From Candidatus Hodarchaeota archaeon (GTDB lineage Archaea > Asgardarchaeota > Heimdallarchaeia > Hodarchaeales > Hodarchaeaceae), in NCBI GenBank assembly GCA_016839665.1, contig JAEOTU010000114.1, positions 1 to 15,843 on the forward strand: DNA of 15,843 nt, in the 5' to 3' direction. The notes under the pieces were generated by a model that saw nothing but the letters and a program-made list of their open reading frames with translations, was not told where the DNA came from and made no database searches. The first letter of the stretch is position 1, and the number at the start of each line of letters is the position of its first letter. The translations under genes were made by a program, and so were the position numbers. Positions 1 through 7,381 of this stretch are shown here, one piece after another.

Positions 1-572
1 ATGTCCATTGTTGTAGTATTAGTTCCTGTCCCAGCAGAATAAGCGACCAAACACATGAAGTTATTGGTAACAATGACATCTTTTGACCCCATATATGGAG
101 GGGTCTCATAATGTTGGATTAACTGTTGGAAGGGAGCCGTTGCATTGATCTCAAAAATGGACGCCTCTAGAGCGTCTACATATTCTGGTTTTATGCTTGA
201 AAGAGCGTGAATGACGTCATACACTTCAGGTTTCAACAAATCGCCAAAGGTTATATTAAATTCCATTTTCTCTAACGCTGAATAGGCGGTTTCGATCCCC
301 GATAAATTCATGTACGCCATAAAGAAGTCAAGGTCTTCGTTAGGATTTGAATCTGTAGTCGTTGCACTAGAGTCTAGAAGATCACGAACCAAATCAGGGG
401 TTTCTGGAGTAGGATCGGCCCAAACTCCCGAACCTACAAGATCTACTTCAATTGCAAAATGTGGATCACTGAAGCTCTGACCTGCGATATCTGCTGCTTT
501 GATTGGAGAGGTGAAGCTAAGGAGAGTCAGCAATAAGATTACTGAAATCCTTATTAAAACCTCTTTTTTCAT
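1..572 (-). CDS. Secreted protein of unknown function, N-terminal part (runs off the window)
   Basis: An open frame starts at the ATG at 572-570 and stays open for 190 codons to the window edge, so the C-terminus is missing. Residues 1-26 form a clear Sec signal peptide: basic MKKEVLIR, a hydrophobic core of Ile, Leu and Val, then a small-residue cleavage region ending PIKAA. The mature part is acidic, with Asp, Glu, Thr and Pro, and carries several N-x-S/T sequons that fit archaeal N-glycosylation of exported proteins. No catalytic motif or known domain is recognised. An AT-rich TATA-like stretch lies near 640-650, but there is no strong Shine-Dalgarno sequence directly before the ATG. Export is well supported; the function is unknown. 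It could be a surface-layer-associated or lipid-independent secreted protein, but nothing visible decides this. Confidence 0.8.
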   Translation of the reverse strand, partial: MKKEVLIRISVILLLTLLSFTSPIKAADIAGQSFSDPHFAIEVDLVGSGVWADPTPETPDLVRDLLDSSATTTDSNPNEDLDFFMAYMNLSGIETAYSALEKMEFNITFGDLLKPEVYDVIHALSSIKPEYVDALEASIFEINATAPFQQLIQHYETPPYMGSKDVIVTNNFMCLVAYSAGTGTNTTTMD

Positions 573-1063
573 AGTGTAATCATCTAGAATATATGGTTCC
601 TTTAGGAATGAAATTTATTTATTTGTCATTACATCCAATATTAATAAAGTTTTATTCAGTTTTAGACTCATATCAAAATTAAATCTATTTCTATTTCTCA
701 AATGGTCTTATAGACATTAATTTAGATTTGAATATCTGAGACGCAATATCTAATATTAGTGGGTTTTATAAACTATTTATTCTGAGAATCTGACCTCGTA
801 TTTTCTTTCATAGAATCCCTCTTGTGAATTATGAATGTTGTGGATTTGAATGTTTCAAATATGATCATAATTCTTCAAACTGGAAGCACCAAATCAACAT
901 TTCTTGGTGACAACGTTGACAAACACTTATAAACAGGGGCAAGGTGGAATATTGTGTGATGACTTTCTTAGTCAGTTCGATTTGACAAATATTTCTTAGA
1001 TTATGTTGAAAAAGGACTACTTAGCATTTATTCATCGAAGTCATCAATTAGGAGTTTATAATC
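573..1063. other. Gene-free divergent control region
   Basis: This 491-bp AT-rich stretch separates a leftward secreted-protein gene from a rightward zinc-ribbon gene. Only short open frames occur. It should carry promoters for both flanking genes. A rightward TATA box is seen at 926-933, and another TATA-like sequence lies at 765-772 that reads in either direction. No RNA gene, repeat or mobile-element end was recognised. Confidence 0.6.
926..933 (+). promoter_or_regulatory. TATA box for the zinc-ribbon gene
   Basis: The octamer CTTATAAA is a good match to the archaeal TATA consensus. It would place a transcript start about 25 bases downstream, near 955, leaving a leader of roughly 105 bases before the ATG at 1064. 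The long leader is unusual for archaea, so a closer, weaker promoter is possible. Confidence 0.45.
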
Positions 1064-1333
1064 ATGAGTGAAGAAAAAGATACAACACCATCTGATACTG
1101 AATTAGAAAAAGGGAAAGAAAAATTAGCACACGTTGAAACGAAGGAGGTTCGTTCTGAACGAAAGGTCGTTCTTAAATGCACAAAATGCGACACGGAACA
1201 AGACTACCCCATATGTGAAGAGTGTGGCGAACCCATGGAATTTGAAGAAACAAAATTCGCTTGTGAATCATGCGGAAAGGAAGCAGCCGTACCAACACAC
1301 TGTGGCGGACCAATGGCTCCAAAAATCGTCTGA
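1064..1333 (+). CDS. Small protein with tandem zinc ribbons
   Basis: This 89-residue protein has a charged, probably disordered N-terminus (1-35) followed by two related Cys-rich modules. The first uses C39-x2-C42 and C51-x2-C54. The second uses C67-x2-C70 and H79/C80. Both modules end in a similar turn, CGEPM and CGGPM, which suggests internal duplication. The P-x-HCG-x-PM ending is a known pattern in small archaeal zinc-ribbon proteins. The start is supported by an AGGAG Shine-Dalgarno sequence at 1050-1054, nine bases before the ATG. The gene stands alone, with a poly-T terminator 140 bases downstream. Zinc binding is inferred from the cysteine spacing. The role is unknown; nucleic-acid or protein binding is the usual use of such ribbons. 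The second module has one fewer classical ligand pair and may bind zinc through His79. Confidence 0.85.
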   Translation: MSEEKDTTPSDTELEKGKEKLAHVETKEVRSERKVVLKCTKCDTEQDYPICEECGEPMEFEETKFACESCGKEAAVPTHCGGPMAPKIV

Positions 1334-1472
1334 GCCTACTCTAACGCAATCTCACTCCATAAATCAAATCATCTAAGCTTGAATGATTGTACAATATGGT
1401 TCCTATTAGCAAAAATCTTTCTAATCAATGAACGAACCACAGAATCCGACTATCTCCTCGTGATATAATATT

Positions 1473-1506
1473 AAGGGGTTAACTACCCTTTCTCTATATT
1501 TTTTTT
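1473..1506 (+). terminator. Hairpin plus T-run after the zinc-ribbon gene
   Basis: AAGGG at 1473-1477 pairs with CCCTT at 1486-1490 around an 8-base loop. A run of eight T follows at 1499-1506. Poly-T alone is enough for archaeal RNA polymerase to stop. It lies 140 bases after the zinc-ribbon stop codon and ahead of the convergent transporter gene. Confidence 0.5.
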
Positions 1507-1612
1507 AATAGTAATCCAATTTATATTGTCAAAGAGTGCTCCTGAAGAATCTTTTTGCAATGAATTAGCTTTTCTGCTTTCACACTCCCTCACTTTCTTA
1601 TTAACATGGTTT

Positions 1613-1619
1613 AAAAAAA
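1613..1619 (-). terminator. T7 terminator of the transporter gene
   Basis: Seven T on the minus strand start five bases after the TAA stop (1626-1624) of the transporter. This is a typical archaeal poly-T termination site at the end of a convergent gene pair. Confidence 0.45.
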
Positions 1620-1623
1620 TTTT

Positions 1624-3306
1624 TTACAGTAGCCCAAAAAGGAATGGGAGAATACCAGCAAATTGAATGAATAGTAGGTAAATAAAACCAAGTACTAACA
1701 ATATTGCACTTAATGGAGCCATTTTCTTCACGAAATCCAGGAATGTAACAGGATGTCCTTCTTGTTGAAGGACTTGAACACCAATGACCCCGGTAACTGT
1801 ACCAAAAGGAGTAAATCCGCCACCGAATGTGACTGCATATAAAAGGGTAAACCAAAGAAATCCTTCAATTGGAAAACCGAAAATAGTTTGACTGGCAAAT
1901 ACAGGATCATCAAGCAAGATATTAATGACTTCGGCTAGTGCTATGGTAATTGGGATGTTTGCTACAATCGCACTCAGTACCGAAATGACTGTAATAATGA
2001 TAATCGCTAGTATAAGTGGGTCCCCACCAGAGACTTCTAGCATAATATTAGCTAAAACTTCAAGGGCACCAGATATCTGGAGTGTCCCAACCAACACAAA
2101 GAGTCCAACAAAGAATAAAATTGAATCAAGTTCAATTTTATGAATAACCTCATTAATATCAACTCTGGTAACAATGATAGCACAAATAGCTCCACTTATA
2201 GCTACAAAACCAACAGATAATCCAATAGTACTTGAGAGAACCAGTCCTGCAACAACAAATACTAAAACAATTGACCCTAAATAGAATCTTCTTCGTGAAT
2301 CCACGACAGACCATTCGTCTAAGAAATTCACCACAGTTGGATCAATTTTCTTGTCGTCCGACACTAATAGTTCTTCCTTAAAGATCACAAACAAATAACC
2401 TATCGATACAACTATAGCTACGAAAATAAAAATTGAATTAACTAGAGTAAACGTCACGAATGGTATGTCACCAGCTTTTTTGCTAGCAATTAGGATACCT
2501 GGTAACGACCCGATGACCGTTATTATACCTGCCATAACTGTAGCGGCAACTTCAGCTAGAATGTAGGGTTTCGGATTTAAATCCAATCCACGGGTGACTG
2601 TGATAGTAATACCACTTAGAAGAATAATGGCTGTTGTATTGTCTAGTATAGCTGATAGAATCATAGTAAGGAAAAATACTAACACTAAAAGTCTTTTGGG
2701 AGTGCCACGAGAAGCCTTGATAGTTCGAATTGAGACCATGTCGAATAACCCTGTGTCTGAAAGAACAGCCACTAAAAGACTCATCCCAAACACGATAGAA
2801 ATTACTTCCCATTCGACAAAGGAACCAAACAACGCCACTTCAAAGAATAAATCCGTGGCCTCCGCTATCTCTATTAGCTGCTCCAGTGCTAAAGGAAGTT
2901 TACGGCCAATGATTCCTTCCAGTTCTTCTGTTGTTAAATACTCGAGCTGTTCTTCTTCTAGTCCTTTTAAATATTCTATTGGCAGTAGTTGGTTGAGAAA
3001 AATTATCATTAATATAATAGAGAGTGCTGCGCCAAACAAAATCACACGAAGCTTTTCTTCTTCTGCTATTGTGAGAAATGCAAAAATAACCATGAAAAAA
3101 AGGACAATTAATATTAGAACTTCTGTGTAGGTAAATACAGATGGGGGAGCTATGAATAATAGACTGATTAGAACCATAATAGCTGTTAGACTAATTGCAG
3201 GAACCGTATATTTTTCAGGGATTTTTTCTTTTTCATGATCATAAATCCATATAAAAAGGCTAATGACGAAAAGAATTATCGAGATAATTGTTATCCAAGC
3301 AAACAA
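1624..3306 (-). CDS. ArsB/NhaD-type ion transporter, divergent
   Basis: This 560-residue integral membrane protein belongs to the ion-transporter superfamily that includes ArsB, NhaD and SLC13. The two inverted halves are visible. Half one has GMSLLVAVLSDTGLF (174-188) and the SAILDN re-entrant motif (218-223). Half two has GLFVLVGTLQISGAL (401-415), the matching SAIVANIP motif (445-452), a Gly-rich GGG turn (495-497) and GHPVTFLDF (518-526). Residues 1-110 add about four extra hydrophobic segments, followed by a Glu-rich loop (116-130). Typical members read GDPPN in the first half; here the position is GSLPG (266-270). The Asp of the second half's VDN is Ala449. These changes make the transported ion uncertain; Na+/H+ exchange or an anion is only a guess from the family. 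Translation starts at TTG, since no in-frame ATG follows the upstream TAA and AAGGG lies just before it. Confidence 0.85.
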   Translation of the reverse strand: MFAWITIISIILFVISLFIWIYDHEKEKIPEKYTVPAISLTAIMVLISLLFIAPPSVFTYTEVLILIVLFFMVIFAFLTIAEEEKLRVILFGAALSIILMIIFLNQLLPIEYLKGLEEEQLEYLTTEELEGIIGRKLPLALEQLIEIAEATDLFFEVALFGSFVEWEVISIVFGMSLLVAVLSDTGLFDMVSIRTIKASRGTPKRLLVLVFFLTMILSAILDNTTAIILLSGITITVTRGLDLNPKPYILAEVAATVMAGIITVIGSLPGILIASKKAGDIPFVTFTLVNSIFIFVAIVVSIGYLFVIFKEELLVSDDKKIDPTVVNFLDEWSVVDSRRRFYLGSIVLVFVVAGLVLSSTIGLSVGFVAISGAICAIIVTRVDINEVIHKIELDSILFFVGLFVLVGTLQISGALEVLANIMLEVSGGDPLILAIIIITVISVLSAIVANIPITIALAEVINILLDDPVFASQTIFGFPIEGFLWFTLLYAVTFGGGFTPFGTVTGVIGVQVLQQEGHPVTFLDFVKKMAPLSAILLVLGFIYLLFIQFAGILPFLFGLL

Positions 3307-3361
3307 ACTAATCCCTTTTTTGCTACCTGATTATATGCTAAAGAAATGTAGTTTGGATTGA

Positions 3362-3371
3362 TCTATTAAAT
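3362..3371 (-). promoter_or_regulatory. Possible TATA box for the transporter gene
   Basis: On the minus strand the sequence CATTTAATAG lies about 55-65 bases before the TTG start. It would give a leader of roughly 30 bases. The match to the archaeal TATA consensus is only fair. Confidence 0.3.
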
Positions 3372-3381
3372 GAAGTGTATC

Positions 3382-3391
3382 AAAAAAAAAA
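3382..3391 (-). terminator. T10 terminator of meaB
   Basis: Ten consecutive T on the minus strand lie about 65 bases after the meaB stop and just before the transporter promoter region. They separate the two genes into different transcription units. Confidence 0.55.
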
Positions 3392-3454
3392 TATTCCTTT
3401 AATCAATGTTAGGTTACTTTTTAGTATACTTTACCGTAATAGGATTTATTCACA

Positions 3455-4408
3455 TCACCCAAAAAGTGGATCCATTATTGATTTTGCTGCAGAATATGGA
3501 TCTAAATTCTTTGTGATGACATCTATGAGGATTTTTTCCCACTGCTGCTTGTTTACTACATTTTCAAGGATATTTTCAAAGAACTCAACCTTGATTATCT
3601 CAAGGATTTCATACTTACGCCGGGTTAATTCTCGTTCTTTAGCAAATTCCACCGAGTCATTCAAATGGTCGTGAAAACTCAGGATTGTTTCTGTCAATTC
3701 ATCTATCCCTGTTTTATCAATATTAGAGGTTGAAATGATTGGAATTTTCCAACGTCCTTCTTGATCTGCGTTTGGGTCAAGACTTAGTAGTAATTTCAGT
3801 TCATTTACTATTTCCTGAGCACCTGGCCGATCAGACTTATTAACAACATAAATATCGGCAATTTCTAGGATTCCAGCTTTTATCGCTTGAACAGCATCGC
3901 CAGTTCCAGGAATCCCTAATACACAGCAACAATGAGCTGTTCTAACGATTTCTACCTCACTTTGACCAGCACCCACTGTTTCTACTAGGATAATATTGTA
4001 ACCCCCTGCGTCCAAAACGCGTATAGCATCAATGCAAGCACGGGAGAGGCCTCCAAGATTTCCACGTGATCCCATTGAGCGGATAAAAACTCCGGGATCT
4101 GTTTGCACATCATCCATTCGTATTCTGTCTCCTAAGAGTGCTCCGCCGCTAAATGGGGAAGTGGGGTCCACAGCAATAATACCTACTTTTTTCCCACGCT
4201 TTCGTAACTCTAATGCAAGATGATTGACTAAAGTTGACTTACCTGAACCTGGTGGCCCTGTGATTCCAACGATATACGCTTTTCCTGTCGCCCTAAATAT
4301 AGATCCAATAAACTCAGCACATTGATCAGGATGATTCTCAACCAGAGAAATCGCTTGTGAAATTGCCCTTCGATCTCCCTTTAGGACTTTCTCAACCAGA
4401 TTCTGCAT
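3455..4408 (-). CDS. meaB: MeaB/ArgK family P-loop GTPase
   Basis: MeaB-type G3E GTPases load and protect adenosylcobalamin in methylmalonyl-CoA mutase and related B12-dependent acyl-CoA mutases. Counted from the proposed start (317 residues), the protein shows the Walker A motif GPPGSGKS (51-58), the VDPTSPFSGG segment (80-89), ETVGAGQSE (143-151) and the base-specificity motif NKSD (190-193). The order and length match the family. A reading from an earlier ATG at 4447 adds 13 residues, but that ATG lies inside a 16-bp palindrome and has no Shine-Dalgarno sequence. The ATG at 4408 has GAGAG eight bases upstream and gives the usual family N-terminus. Three consecutive cysteines (160-162) replace the normally hydrophobic strand before the PGTGD motif, which is odd. 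No mutase gene lies in the window, so the partner must be elsewhere. Confidence 0.92.
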   Translation of the reverse strand: MQNLVEKVLKGDRRAISQAISLVENHPDQCAEFIGSIFRATGKAYIVGITGPPGSGKSTLVNHLALELRKRGKKVGIIAVDPTSPFSGGALLGDRIRMDDVQTDPGVFIRSMGSRGNLGGLSRACIDAIRVLDAGGYNIILVETVGAGQSEVEIVRTAHCCCVLGIPGTGDAVQAIKAGILEIADIYVVNKSDRPGAQEIVNELKLLLSLDPNADQEGRWKIPIISTSNIDKTGIDELTETILSFHDHLNDSVEFAKERELTRRKYEILEIIKVEFFENILENVVNKQQWEKILIDVITKNLDPYSAAKSIMDPLFG

Positions 4409-4438
4409 ATCAAAGACTCTCAGAAATATTCTTTCAAA

Positions 4439-4454
4439 ATGAAACATGTTTCAT
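4439..4454. promoter_or_regulatory. 16-bp perfect palindrome before meaB, candidate operator
   Basis: The sequence ATGAAACATGTTTCAT is its own reverse complement. It lies 30-46 bases upstream of the preferred meaB start, where a dimeric repressor would block transcription or the start of elongation. No known regulator is identified; the site is defined by symmetry alone. Confidence 0.45.
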
Positions 4455-4492
4455 GAGTCAAATGAGGAAAATTGAGGAATTCAAGCTTCCTG

Positions 4493-4702
4493 TTACAATA
4501 TTCTGTCTATAATGGTAATCATGAAGAATAAGATCACAGAGAAAATGATTCCAATAAATAATGCGAACGCTACAGTCCCTAAATCTGCATCACCAAGAGC
4601 TTGAAACCCAGTATAAGCAGCAAATGCCCAGATAATCAATAATCCTCCTAGGATGAAGTATTCTCGCCAAGTAAATCTACTTAAAAAGCCTCTAGCACTC
4701 AG
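4493..4702 (-). CDS. Small two-helix membrane protein with a CTG start
   Basis: On the minus strand a frame closed by TAA at 4495-4493 encodes a convincing small membrane protein: a basic segment (ARGFLSRFTWREYF), a first helix (ILGGLLIIWAFAAYTGF), a short acidic loop (ALGDADLG) and a second helix ending ITIIDRIL. There is no ATG, GTG or TTG in frame. A GGAGG Shine-Dalgarno sequence at 4716-4712 sits nine bases before the CTG at 4702, giving 69 residues. An ATT at 4744 would give 83 residues and add a Trp/Tyr-rich N-terminus. A strong TATA box lies at 4771-4785. An ATG at 4731 opens an overlapping 10-codon frame, so a -1 frameshift or a sequencing error joining it is also possible. The basic RFTWREYF before the first helix recalls DUF805 proteins, but only weakly. 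Function unknown. Confidence 0.6.
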   Translation of the reverse strand: MSARGFLSRFTWREYFILGGLLIIWAFAAYTGFQALGDADLGTVAFALFIGIIFSVILFFMITIIDRIL

Positions 4703-4770
4703 ATAGAATGACCTCCAGTATTTGCATCCATAATTTCGATCAATAAGTTCTTAGAGAATTTATTTGAAGG

Positions 4771-4785
4771 ATATATATATAAAAG
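4771..4785 (-). promoter_or_regulatory. Strong TATA box of the small membrane protein gene
   Basis: On the minus strand the sequence CTTTTATATATATAT is a very good archaeal TATA element. The expected start of transcription is near 4753, just upstream of the ATT and CTG candidate starts. It lies right after the surE stop codon, so this gene is transcribed independently of the surE operon. Confidence 0.65.
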
Positions 4786-4797
4786 CTCGGTAAGAAA
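4786..4797 (-). promoter_or_regulatory. Shared promoter-upstream element, copy 1
   Basis: The minus-strand 12-mer TTTCTTACCGAG touches the upstream edge of the TATA box of the small membrane gene. An identical copy lies upstream of the TATA box of the NAD-synthetase-like gene. The position suits a BRE-adjacent activator site, but the role is inferred only from placement. Confidence 0.35.
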
Positions 4798-4805
4798 TCA
4801 ATTGT

Positions 4806-5621
4806 CTAGTCTTGGGTTAAATAATTTAGAGAATTTTTAATTGAAGGATTTTCTCGTCCATCGAAATGAAGAGTGACTGGAGTTATACTCGTGACTTTTT
4901 TCTTCAATACTGCATACGCATCAGTATCTTTGGGAATATCAAGTGTGTCACCCCAAATCCAATAATATGGAACTCCCCGTGGGTCTTCACGACGGATTGT
5001 ATAATCACGGTACTTTGTCAGTGCCATTTGACAGATTTCAATGGGTGTTTCGCTAGATATATTATTAGGGAAATTCACATTTAAGAATCCAACACCCTGA
5101 GGAAGTCCTTTTTTCATGACTTTCCTCATAATCTCGCAGGCTGTCTCTGCAGCGATCTCCATTCCTGGAGGGTCCGCAGAATCATCAAAAAAAAGATGTT
5201 CGTCCACATCCATTGAAAACGCTATTGCAGGAAATCCCAATAGTGCCGCCTCAAAAGATACCGCACATGTTCCTGATGTTAAAACAGAATGAACAGAAGT
5301 GTTTTCTCCAGCATTAATACCTGAAACAATTAAATCGAAAGGAGGTTTGTCACCGTTGGCCCGTTGATAAACTCCATGAATCACAGCATCTGCAGGGGTT
5401 CCTGTAGTACGCCAACCTGATTTACCGTTGAGATAAGAGAGAGGAACCTCTTGCATTCTCACTGGGTCATCAAAAGTAATTGCTTTTCCTTCTGCGGAAC
5501 GTTGGGTTCGGGGAGCGATAATAGTGACATCCCAGTTACGCTTATGTATTGTACGAGCGAGAGACCGAATTCCACTGGAATAAATGCCATCATCATTGGA
5601 TAAAAGTATGTCTGGAGCCAT
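4806..5621 (-). CDS. surE: 5'/3'-nucleotidase SurE
   Basis: SurE is a divalent-metal phosphatase that removes phosphate from nucleoside 5'- and 3'-monophosphates. The 271-residue length is close to the usual 250-265. The N-terminal motif ILLSNDDG (5-12) supplies the two metal-binding Asp (10, 11). RSAEGKAIT (41-49) is the region of the metal-binding Ser. GTPADAV (74-80) and SGINAGEN (100-107, Asn103 as ligand) complete the active site, and TSGT (115-118) is the conserved substrate loop. The usual NQSG is replaced by TQRSAEG, a modest departure. The start has GGTGAT about five bases upstream. It follows the acyl-CoA-synthetase-like gene by 59 bases on the same strand and is probably co-transcribed. 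No promoter is obvious in that gap. Confidence 0.95.
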   Translation of the reverse strand: MAPDILLSNDDGIYSSGIRSLARTIHKRNWDVTIIAPRTQRSAEGKAITFDDPVRMQEVPLSYLNGKSGWRTTGTPADAVIHGVYQRANGDKPPFDLIVSGINAGENTSVHSVLTSGTCAVSFEAALLGFPAIAFSMDVDEHLFFDDSADPPGMEIAAETACEIMRKVMKKGLPQGVGFLNVNFPNNISSETPIEICQMALTKYRDYTIRREDPRGVPYYWIWGDTLDIPKDTDAYAVLKKKVTSITPVTLHFDGRENPSIKNSLNYLTQD

Positions 5622-5680
5622 GATTTATCACCATTCTGGTCTTCCGAACAAAATGTAATAATGAAATAATACGGAACTGA

Positions 5681-7381
5681 CTATGAATCCCACTTCCCAT
5701 CAGATCTTAATTGTTGTGCAATTTTTTCTCCCTTCTGTTTCAAAATCATGTAATCTGTTTTACCAACCCGAGTGAGAGGAATTTCTCCTATCTTTACTAT
5801 TTCAAAATGGCTGGGACGCTTGTATGCTGCTATGTTCTTCACTGCTTCCTCTAATTCCGTTGTTGAAAGTTCTTCTTCAACCTTTTCTATAAAAGCCATT
5901 ATTCCTTCGGTGTAGACCTCATGTGAAACACCAACACAAGCGACCGTACCAACTTTCCCTTTGAATGATTGTTCGATGAAATCTTCCACCTCAGTCGGAA
6001 ACACATTATAACCTTTAGGTTTAATTATAAACTTGGCACGACCAACAAATTCAAGACCTTTTTCACCATAAGAACCTAGATCACCTGAATAACAGTAACC
6101 ATTTGATGAAATGGTTCTTTTCGTGTTCTCATCGTCACCCAAATATCCAAGAAAGACTTGAGGCCCTGAAAAGCAGATCTCCCCGACTTCTCCAAGAGAT
6201 TTTTCATCACCTGCAGAACCATCTGGTTTCATTGGGTCTCTAATTGAAATAGGACTGATAGGCATGTCATAACCGATACTGGCTAAGATATCATCCACCG
6301 TACCGCCATGGGGAGTATATGTAAGAAAACCTGCACCTTCAGTTAAACCAAAACCACTACCCATCTCTGGTGCCATTGTTGATAGCTTTTCAAGGAATGG
6401 TCGAGTTACAGCCTGACCTCCGTAAATTGCAAAACGCAAAGAGGATAAATCATAGTCCTTATAGTTGGGTAGCCTCCATTGCATTGCGAAAAGCGCAGGA
6501 ATTTGACCAAGTACGGTAATCTTGTATTTCTGTACCGCATCTAAAGTTTTTTCAGCATCAAATATATGGAGGATCACACTTGTTCCTCCACCATAAATTG
6601 TGGTTGCTAACTGTTCAGTAGTGCAACCAACATGGCTTGGAGGTAGATTAACGCACATTATGTCTTTGTTGTCCATTCCAAAGCCCACTGCCAAGCCAAT
6701 GTTCTGCACCAAGATATTCTCGTGAGAGAGTAGTGCAGGTTTTGGAAATCCTGTCGACCCTGTAGTGAAAATAATTAAGCATGGATCTTGTTTTTGGACT
6801 TGATTCTGAGCTTTCTTCACCTTTCCTGTGATTAGTGATTTGATGTAAGTCCCTTTGATACCTTTAGCGAATTCTGCTATGCCAATAGCTCCGTCCATGA
6901 TGAGATCTTCTTCTTTCTGGAATTGGATCCAATACTTACAGGTGTCTTTGTATTTTTTCATAACTTCTGCAATCATTGGCCGAAAATCTGCACGCTCAGT
7001 CTTTCCTAAGAAGAAATACGCTTTAGGTTTAATTTTACTAAAATTTCGACCAATCTCTTGTGCTTTCAATCTTAGATCCAAAGGTGCAATAATGACTCCG
7101 ATACGATAACATGCATACATTAGGAAAATATGTTCTTTCAATAAAGGAAGAGAAGTAGCTAAGATATCTCCTTTTCCAAAGCCTAAAGAGAGTAACTTTG
7201 CCGCGAAAGCCTTCGACTTAGTAGCAAAATCTTTCCAAGTTACTTCTTCCCCAGTGTCGTATTCGATTAAAGCGAGTGATGAACCTTTTTCTTTCGCGTA
7301 GAGATCAATATAATCAAACATTCGTGGAAGTAATTCTTTCAGTCTTCTATTACATTCTTCATCCATTACCGCGTCTTTCAT
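5681..7381 (-). CDS. AMP-dependent synthetase/ligase, acyl-CoA synthetase type
   Basis: This 566-residue class I adenylate-forming enzyme would activate a carboxylic acid with ATP and, most likely, pass it to coenzyme A. The core motifs are present in order: the phosphate loop FTTGSTGFPKP (205-215), the A5 motif GFGLTEG (343-349), YSGDLG (431-436), the hinge region GRAKFIIKPKG (447-457) and NVFPTEVE (459-466), and the C-terminal catalytic Lys541 in RVGKTD. The phosphate loop keeps the Ser/Thr-Gly-rich core but ends KPA rather than KG. The substrate cannot be read from sequence; medium- or long-chain fatty acids or aromatic acids are all possible. The start ATG overlaps the stop of the NIF3 gene as ATGA, showing translational coupling. 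A second ATG five codons later is an alternative start. Confidence 0.9.
   Translation of the reverse strand: MKDAVMDEECNRRLKELLPRMFDYIDLYAKEKGSSLALIEYDTGEEVTWKDFATKSKAFAAKLLSLGFGKGDILATSLPLLKEHIFLMYACYRIGVIIAPLDLRLKAQEIGRNFSKIKPKAYFFLGKTERADFRPMIAEVMKKYKDTCKYWIQFQKEEDLIMDGAIGIAEFAKGIKGTYIKSLITGKVKKAQNQVQKQDPCLIIFTTGSTGFPKPALLSHENILVQNIGLAVGFGMDNKDIMCVNLPPSHVGCTTEQLATTIYGGGTSVILHIFDAEKTLDAVQKYKITVLGQIPALFAMQWRLPNYKDYDLSSLRFAIYGGQAVTRPFLEKLSTMAPEMGSGFGLTEGAGFLTYTPHGGTVDDILASIGYDMPISPISIRDPMKPDGSAGDEKSLGEVGEICFSGPQVFLGYLGDDENTKRTISSNGYCYSGDLGSYGEKGLEFVGRAKFIIKPKGYNVFPTEVEDFIEQSFKGKVGTVACVGVSHEVYTEGIMAFIEKVEEELSTTELEEAVKNIAAYKRPSHFEIVKIGEIPLTRVGKTDYMILKQKGEKIAQQLRSDGKWDS

Noticed and set aside
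831..932. 33-codon plus-strand frame in the control region before the zinc-ribbon gene
   Set aside because: No Shine-Dalgarno sequence, no family resemblance, and its stop codon overlaps the TATA box; chance is the simplest explanation.
1134..1376. Plus-strand frame overlapping the zinc-ribbon gene
   Set aside because: It overlaps a well-supported gene in another frame, has an implausible composition and no start signal.
2594..3130. 178-codon frame antisense to the transporter
   Set aside because: Ser/Ile/Lys-rich composition typical of the complement of a hydrophobic coding strand; the transporter motifs on the other strand are unambiguous.
4409..4447. Longer meaB reading from the ATG at 4447
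   Set aside because: No Shine-Dalgarno sequence, the ATG is part of a perfect palindrome, and the extra 13 residues are outside the family's usual N-terminus.
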